Source: Gyrodactylus bullatarudis
Lineage: Eukaryota; Platyhelminthes; Monogenea; Gyrodactylidea; Gyrodactylidae
Direction of reading: 5' to 3'
Assembly (NCBI GenBank): GCA_012064415.1
Contig: SSNU01000060.1
Location: 410,719 to 474,718, forward strand
DNA length: 64,000 nucleotides
Both the position numbers and the translations under genes were made by a program. How positions within the stretch are numbered: position 1 is the stretch's first letter; each line of letters begins with the position of its first letter. Below, piece after piece: positions 29,201-38,200 of this stretch. The notes under the pieces are model-generated. The model was not told where the DNA came from, searched no databases, and was given only the letters and a program-made list of their open reading frames with translations.

Positions 29201-32200
29201 CCTTTGCGTTATAAAGAAGAAGTTATCCTTCGATTCTTAACCAAGTTTATGGCGTAATAATCGACTACTTTTAGTTATGTACCCAACCCTGAAAGAACAA
29301 CTGACGGGGGCTGACCTTTTTTTCAAGAGCCGTCTGGTGCTGTCTGTTCTTTACTAGTAAAACCTTTACAGATGGTATAAGCTTGTTAACATTCATGAAT
29401 CATAAGTAAAATTTGGTTCTAAAGCTAGTTGAGAATTTTACAAAAAACTCGATATTTTTCTCCTTTTGGGTTCAAAAGTTGAAAAAGTGGAAATTTGGTG
29501 CATTTTCGATATTCAAAAATTCATTTTTTTAGTGAATCCGGAGAAAAATATCGAGTTTTTTGGAAAAATAGAAAATTCAAATCTTTATGTTAATTTGGTT
29601 TACAATAAACTCAGCTATTACCCAAAAACGAATAAAAATTACATAATATTTTTATACATTTAAACGAGTCTGGAAAAGTCATATAGAGAACTAATAGAGA
29701 AATAATCAGCAATAGTCTAATTTATTTAAAAGCTTGATAAAAAACTGATGCTTGAAATTCTTTAATCTAAATATTTATTCATGATTTCGAACATAATCGG
29801 ATCACAATAAGAAAACAGCTAAGATTAATTAGCTCTTTGAACAACTACAGTGTATAAATTACAGTATTTCTAACCCACTAGCAAGCAAAAATTATTTAAT
29901 TTAAAAATTTGAGAATAGCATTTGATTTTGAAATCAAACTGCAGAAACAATTGTAGAGACTGAAATCGTAATTTAGAGTAAATTTCGAAAAAAACCAATA
30001 ACTGGTATGCAGTGATCTTGGTCAAAATTTTCTTTGGCCTACTTATTGGTAGACTTGACTTACAACTCAATAAATAAACTTGAATCTCCTTAATTGAAAT
30101 ATCTGGGTTCTTTTGTCTGTTGTTCATTTTTCTATGGTTTGGTAGAGAAAAACTTGAAAAATGATTTTAATGACTATCCCTTCTCCTTTTACACAGCAAT
30201 ATGTGGAGGCGAGCTCCGAATGGAAAGTGGAAGCATTAACAGTCCTAGCTATCCAGACGACTATCAGTCTAATAAAGTTTGTATTTGGAAAATTATCGTG
30301 CCACAGGGTTATTCAGTAGCCCTAACTTTTCATTCGTTCAAAGTAAGTCAATTAAAGGTTTCCCCCGCTAGAAAACTCATTAGGAAAGAAAGAAAAGTTG
30401 ATCTTTTCCCGTGTCCCTTGGAATATAAAATAAAAATTTAATTAGTTAAAGCAATTAGTTTGTTTATTGTTCCAGAAATTAGTTCCTTGATTATTTTTAA
30501 AACCATTCAGGTATGACAAGAACAAAATTAATTTAGTATCAAATGTAAAAGTTCTCAATTCGATTATCTTGGATGTTGTAATATATCTAAAAGTTACCAA
30601 AAAGCTGAAACTAGTTCAAAAATTGTCATAATTTCCTTGAAATTGATTCCCCATGATCTAAATTCCAAAAAATTTCGATCAAATCGGTTTTTTTGATGAA
30701 ATAATGCCCAATTTGTAAGACTGTGTAATTTAAAAATAAGTACACATGTATGGTTGAATTAATTCTTCTTCAGATTACATGTCAGACCAGGATTTTCATG
30801 TATATATTGCCGTGAATATGGGAAATCACTAGTGAAAAAGGAAAATCGTTTATTTTCCCGGAAATATGGGAAATATTTATCCTTTCACTGAGTTTTCCCT
30901 GAAACCTTGACCATGAAAATGAGAAATCAGGGATTCTTACTTTTCACACATACCTTTATTTAAATCTTTTTTGACCATTAATAAAAAACAAGGATTATGA
31001 TATTTAAAAAATCTTCACTATTGAGGATAACACGGTCGTCTCTTGGGTGTAATTTCTGTTTATTTAGTCTTACAGAATTTGTACTTTAGACAGTTTAATG
31101 CACATGTTCTTCAAAATCTCTGGGTAAATTTGAAGCTTGTCTTGTATCTCTATTAGTCATAGATTGTGTCTCTTTTAAAATACTCCTACATAGGATTACT
31201 GACAAAAAGCTATGCCAGATCATGCAATGATAAAGGCTATGTCTGCCTTCTTTAGAATACTACAACGAATACTACATTTTCTTGTTTTTTTCTGTAACTA
31301 CGAAAATCACCTCTATCTAACTTAACTCACTAAAAACAATTGATGTCCTAAATAATAATTGGAATGAATATTTTAAACATAAAAAGTACCAAATCAACTG
31401 TTAACCAATGAGAGAAGATGATTTTTTTTAACCAATAGAAACAAAGGAGGTTAATTTGAATAGACAAGTTTGAGGTTAATTAAATTTTCCGATATTTTTT
31501 AATTTATTTTAGAATTATGTATCAATTAAAAAATACAAATAATTTCATTTAGGTTGAAAAGCATGATAACTGCGTTTACGATTATCTCGAGATTAGAGAT
31601 GGCCTCAGTGAAAACTCTCCAAAGTTGACAAACCCCCTCTGTGGGATGCTGTTGCCGAACCCTCTGAAATCGACAAATAATCACATGTGGATTAAATTCG
31701 TCTCTGATGGGAGTGTTGAACGATCTGGTTTCACAGCCACATTTGAAAAGGAATTTGACGAGTGCAAAACTATCAACCACGGCTGTGCTCATATATGCGA
31801 GAACACATTTGGAGCATACAGATGTGCCTGTTACATTGGATATGAGTTGAATGCTGATGGGAAAAGATGCGATGGTAAGGAATTGTTGTAATCATTGAAA
31901 TCGGTTGGGTAATTTAGACGTCTATAGGCTCATAAAATCGGCTTTTACTTTTTATTGGAACGATAATGTTGCCGAACCTCATCAAGTATATTATTATTAC
32001 TGGAGTCGACACTCATAAGGAAGATAGGAGAACAAACGAATAATAAGTGATAAACCTTTTATTTCGCCGGGTCTCTTCAGACTTAATCCCGGGCTCTGAT
32101 TATATACTATTACATTGCAAATTTTTTCTGCTCTTCCATTGGATAAAAAGGAATTCAGGGAGGGGGAGGTGTTCAATTTTTGATGATCCTGTTTTATTTT

Positions 32201-35200
32201 TTAATAATATAGATAACCTGTTTCGAGTTTCAAATCAGAATAATTTTCAAGTTTGAAAAATTGAGAATTTGATTTCAGAAAATCTTGCACATTCTTAAGT
32301 TCTTCAAGATTTTTGAAAAAAATCATAGATTTCCAATTTCATATCATCTAGCATTAATATGATGTGTTGTTTTTCTCAAACATTTGATACTGTTCTTCTT
32401 ACATTATCCCAAGTTTATATGAAAACCTAGTAGGCCAAAAATGTTTGAGCAGATTTCCCCCTTGTTTCTATATACATAAACTGGGTTTTCCTTGAGGCTT
32501 ATGAAGGTTTCACTCAAAAATTTGAAGAGATCTCAAGAGATACTTCCAGATCTTACGGATAAAAAAATTCCCAGAGAAGAAGTTCAATTACCTCGCAATT
32601 CGAAGAGAATTCTGTGTCTGAAAAAAATGTTGAATATGGGGAATTTGAAAAGGATGTGTATAAATAAACAAATTTCAAAAATCCGATCACATGAAGAAAG
32701 AGATGGAAAAAATATTTCAAAGGAACTTGTTTTTATTCCTCCTTACTTTTATCAATTAGCAACATCAACAACAAAGAAGAATATTTTCAAGGGAAGAATG
32801 AAACAAGACAATCTTTAATCAAGTTGAAGAAATAATTTTTTCACTTGTTACTTAAGTGTGTCTGTAATATATTCATTGCATACTATTATTTTCTCTATAT
32901 ATTCTTTCTTATATCGTCACGTTACTTTAAAGTAGATTCTAATAATAAATTTTTTAGATGCTTGTGGTGGAGCACTCAAGGGCTCTTCTGGCTACATCCA
33001 AACTCCATCTTATCCAAACAGCTATCCTCGATTAAAAAGCTGTATTTGGCGTATTACAGCACAGCCAAAGGAGACCATTGTTCTTACCTTTGAAAGTTTC
33101 GACCTGGAAGGAACAAATGTAATTCATCTGAAAAGTTTAAGAGGATAAAATTTTGAAATGATTGCGTTGATTTTGACCTAAGACCTAAGAACTATAATTA
33201 GGATGGTTCTGAAAATATGCTTTTTTGTGATGGATGTAGTGATAATTTATCACGATATATCTTGATTTCCATTGGTTGAATATTTTGGATTCAAATCTTG
33301 TTTCAAAAATGCAAATTTTTAAAAACTTACTAATGAGTAGTCTTTATTACTAATATTTTTCATGTGGTACATGTCTATTATGATATGATATCATTGATAT
33401 GCCAATTATAGATTTAAAACGCTTTCGAAATTTGTAAGAACTTAAAAAATCGGTCATTTTCAACCTTCTATAAAACTCGGCTTAATTTCTTTCAGACAGC
33501 GTGCAATTATGACTTTTTGCTGTTGTTCAGTGGGCCCGATACAAACAGAAAAAAGATTGGCACGTATTGTGGGAGTTCCACACCAGAACCGATAAACTCT
33601 GAATCAAACATCTTGTCGATTGAGTTCTACACTGATGGTTCCGTAGAGAAGAAAGGTTTCCGAGCTAAATGGGTCACAGACCGAGATGAATGTGCAGCTG
33701 GGGAGCATACATGTGAACAGAACTGTATCAACCTAATAGGGACGTATAAATGTTCATGCAATGAAGGCTATGAATTATTCGGAAACAGCAGCTGTAAAGA
33801 AGGTAAATTGACATTTTTCCTGAATAAACAGTTTCGATTAGGAATCTGAGATTTCTAAAGCTGAACCTAGTTGACATGAAGATGAGAATTTACTATCTTT
33901 ACAAAAAAACTAATAGTTTCAAACACGTGAAAATATTGTTAAAACTGTTTTTTTAGAAGTAAAAAGTCAGTGTACGAAGGAAATGAAGTTACCTCAGGGG
34001 ATATTCTCAAGTCCTGGCTGGCCCAAAGGTTATGATAACAATGAAAAATGTTGGTGGAAGATTCTGGCGACACCTGGACAACGAATACTAGTTGTAAGTT
34101 TCCTTTACTCATATTTAACTTTATTTGTTGAAATTAAAAAAAATCGATTTATTTTAGGAATTTGATTCTTTCTTCTTGGAGTCTCATCAAAAGTGCTCTT
34201 ACGACAAGGTAATCGTCTACGATGGTCCTTCCACTAATGACTCTGTTATCATTCGGAGCTGTGGACCAATGGATCTCCATTCAATCATGTCCAAAGGCAA
34301 TGTTTTATTAGTAACCTTTGACACAGACAACTCAGTTACTAACAAGGGTTTTCATGCCAAATATCGAACAAGTAATTTTTCATCTCTACGCAACTGAACT
34401 TTTATTTTATTATAACATAAATGCTAGTCAAAAATATTGCGTTATCACAATAGCCAATCAGAATAGACAGTCCAAATGGTTTTAGTTTCTTTCTCTTGAA
34501 TCGCGTTGCATCTCAACCCTAGAATTTAGTGTATACTTAAGTTCTAAATTATATATATCAATTAAAAACTTTCAGAGAATTCTTTGAAAAATTTAATCGG
34601 CGAAAAAAGTTTTTTCAGTTTTTTATCCTTGTCTAAATGAGGTTCTTTATAGCAAGTTTAGGTCACCTTTTTACTTTTATTAATTAAAATCTAAATTGTA
34701 CAGTTTGTGGCGGTAATCTTACAGCGGAGGAGACATCTCAGAATATTTACAGTCATGCTAAATTCGGAGATGATCCCTATCCACCAGGGTCTTCATGTGA
34801 ATGGACAATCAAGGCCTCGGATCCAAGTAAAAAGATACGAATTCGTCTTGTCTACTTTGACCTGGAATACGATGGGCTATGCTCGTAAGTGATAAAATTG
34901 CCCCTACATATTATTGTAGATAGATAAAAAGGTCTAATTTCCTCCAGATATGACTATTTGGGATTATTCGAAGGCGAGGGTGATCGTGAAAGGGAAGTCA
35001 GAAAGTTTTGTGGTGACAATGTAAGTTATTACTGAATTGTGTGTTTACTTATAAGTAGTTATTTGATATAATACTTAATTTTAACATTAAAAATATAATT
35101 TGACAAATTTTTATTTATAAATTCTTTGATTATCTAAAATAGTAACAAGAATAGTTATCGCTATATGATATAGATTGATAAAAGTAAGTACGGGCTCTGA

Positions 35201-38200
35201 GGGTTCGGAGAAAAACATTAAAACTCTCCAATAAGTAGGAAAAATGGATTGAAGAGTGAAAAATCTCACATAGGCCAGGGTAGTTGAAGATTATTTCGGC
35301 AAATTAGCCTAGTTCTTTTATAAAACTTCGTTATAAAACAATTCTAATGTTACCGAACACAATATACTTTCCAATAACTTTTGGGGCCTCCGGAAGCGTT
35401 TTGAAAATTTCAGGCTGGTTTTCTTTTATTATTATCAATCATTATCAAAATAAAGTATGAAATATATCTGTTAAAATTTATTATTGAGCTTAGAACTGAC
35501 TTGATTCAAAATGTTGTTATTCTGAAATTTTGCCAGCTAGCTCGTGAGGTTAATTGGAAACACTTGTGGGCCCGGGGTTTTTGATTTTCGGCTTTATAAA
35601 ATTGGCCGACCATCCCTAATGAATCACCCGGATTTTTGTATAAAATGTCTAATATCCCTAGTTACCGTAGTGTCCTTGTTCAGATGATCATTTGATCTTG
35701 TAGAAAATTTTCTAATCGTTTGAGTTTTTGGCTAAAAAATCGAGATTCTCATCTTTAAAGAGTTGTCTGACTTTTCATTTTAAATGCTTCCCCCCCCCAT
35801 TTTCTCACAAGATGAATGAATTTAAACAAATTCTTAAGGAACAAAATATCCCATGTGAATGGTGATAACTTAGTAGCATTAGTTTTTTTCTAGTATTTAT
35901 CATTTTCCTTCTCGGCGTGTATACGCATGTAGACTTAATAGTTATTATTTTCCTGATGAAGAAAACAAAACTTTAATAAACAATTTATCGGAAGTTTATT
36001 CACGTTTTCTCTCAGAATGATATAAATATCCCTTTTATCTGGGATAGCATATCTAGGAATTATTCAGTTAATCTTTGCTTCTTTTTTCTTTCTTGTAGTT
36101 TATACGCCCTTATCAGTTTTAGTTCAACATATTTTTGATACAGAATTTCTTTTTTTATTGATGTTGAAGAAATTTTTCTCAAAACTTTAATTTTCAATAG
36201 CCAACTGAACCGATTTGTCTAAAGGTTTTTCTCTCATTTAAGCCTAGAACGAAATAAAGTTGATTCATATGAATTTGATGATTTTTACGAAAAACTCAAT
36301 TTCTTCATCAAAAATTCGATTTTTTGGAATTCTACTCCTGTTGCCTATTTTTACGATTTGAAAAAAAAAATCCTGAAAAAAAATCCTGAAAAAAATTATT
36401 ATCGTTAAAAATATGGTCATTTTGAAATAGCATATTTTCGAACTTTGAACTCAAAATTTTTATTGATTTGAAAGTGGGAGTGTGGCCAAAAGATGTTTTT
36501 GTGATCAGAATTAGACAAGAACGTTGAATATCGCAGATAAATTTTCGAAAAATCCACTATTCTCGAGGAAATTTGATTTATCGAAATTTCATTGATTTTC
36601 AAGTAGTGAAATGATCAAAAAATCGAATTTCAGCTCCCATACGATAATGAGTGTGTAGCATTAGAACATGTTAAGAATATTTGATTTCTTTCTCTTATTG
36701 TGATCACAAAAAACATCTTTTGGTAATCAAATTCCCACTTTCATATCAATAAAAGTTGGAAATAAATCGAAATTTGAAAAATGGCCATATTTTTTTCAAA
36801 TCGTAAAACATGAGCAGGATTCCAAAAAATCTTTTACATATTCGAATTTCCGATGAAGAAATTGAGTTTTTCCGTAAAAATCATAGATTCCCAACTTCAT
36901 ATCAATTAGCTATAAATATTTAATATTGAAAAACAATGTACTTTTCCCAGTATTGCTTAACAGAAAAGATATTTTGATACGTAGTTTGGTGGGATGATTC
37001 TAAACCACTTTGAAACCTATTTACTCATACCAATTATAGTTATTCAGAACCATTCTCAAAATTAGCCTTATTTCAGAATTTTTTCTCAAGTAATACATTT
37101 CAAGACTTAAATAACGTTGATCATAAGAAAAAGATTTATTGTTTTAAATGGTTTTCAGAGCAGGGGGAATAGCTGACTAAAATAAGCTTTTAGTTTAAGT
37201 CAGTACGAAAATGAGCAAGGCCCTGAAAAAGGTTTTTTGATGATTCACAGAGAAGAGAGCCCTGTCTTCAATATTGAGAATTTATAAATTTCTGTGTGAG
37301 CACCAGTCAACAAAATATATTGGAAAAATCGAACGATTCTGGCGGTATATTGTATTGAAATAAATTTGAGATAGCTATAAGCTTCCGGAAGCAATAGAAC
37401 TTTATCTGAACTGGTTCTAGAATTACAAACAAACGATTTTGTTTTCATTTTACGATTGTTCAATAGGGATAATTTTTGAAGATTGGTAAATTTTCTCCTA
37501 GCACTAACTCGATTGAATATTTAAAGGCGGTTCTAATGATGTATAACACTAGTAGGTTCTGAGAAAGTCTTGGGGTGTTGTAAATAGGTTGAATGATTTT
37601 TCTATCTAAATGTATTGAAAGTCAAAAAACCAATTGTTTTCGAATTTTTCAAAGCTATCAATAATCCATCTTAGAATAAATTTTTGTTGTTGAAAGCTAA
37701 TAATTTGTAGATCAGATATTTTCTTGAATCAATCGGAAATACCATGGATTGTTGTAGAAAATTTTTTTTGTAAAAAAATGCAATTTCTTAAAACTTTGTT
37801 GTATTGACATCACCCCTAGGAAAAAGTTTTATCTAAGAGAAATTTCACACTTAGTTTCCTTAAATACTAAAGCATCTTTACTTATGTAGGCATCCGGGAA
37901 TTTTCGAAAAATTGTTCTTAAAAAGTTATCCCTTTTGTTCACAAATAAAAAATATTTGTCTTGTCATCAAAATGGATACCAAAAACCAATCAGTTTAACT
38001 TATCCTTTTACCTTTTTTTGAATTTTTCATGACCCCCTGTGTTATTGAAGATGAATAAATCAATAAGGACCTTTAACTACCTTAACGGTTAGGGCACGTC
38101 ACTCAATTATTCAATGTTCAATTAAGCAAAAATATTAGGTTGCGCGATAAGTAATGAACAAAAACTTTATCCTCTAAAACTAATATGAATTCGAACAAGT

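Larger units (their letters stand above)
27686..30196 (+). other. tld intron 8 (about 2.5 kb)
   Basis: Dominated by two self-complementary repeats (27893-28575 and 29425-29606). Between them, 28.6-29.4 kb is AT-rich with no recognised feature. Confidence 0.75.
31875..32957 (+). other. tld intron 10 (about 1.1 kb)
   Basis: Contains a short repeat shared with 16.1 kb (32047-32096) and one terminus of a hairpin MITE (about 32270-32352). A 108-codon open frame ending at 32818 is Lys-rich, has no ATG at its start and no recognised motif, so I do not call it a gene. Confidence 0.65.

Noticed and set aside
32492..32818. 108-codon Lys-rich frame in tld intron 10
   Set aside because: No ATG at its start and no motif; tld exons 10 and 11 join in phase without it.
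35560..35600. GGGCCCGGGG stretch and nearby sequence as a tRNA or promoter island
   Set aside because: No cloverleaf could be drawn and the flanks match the Penelope-like fragment.
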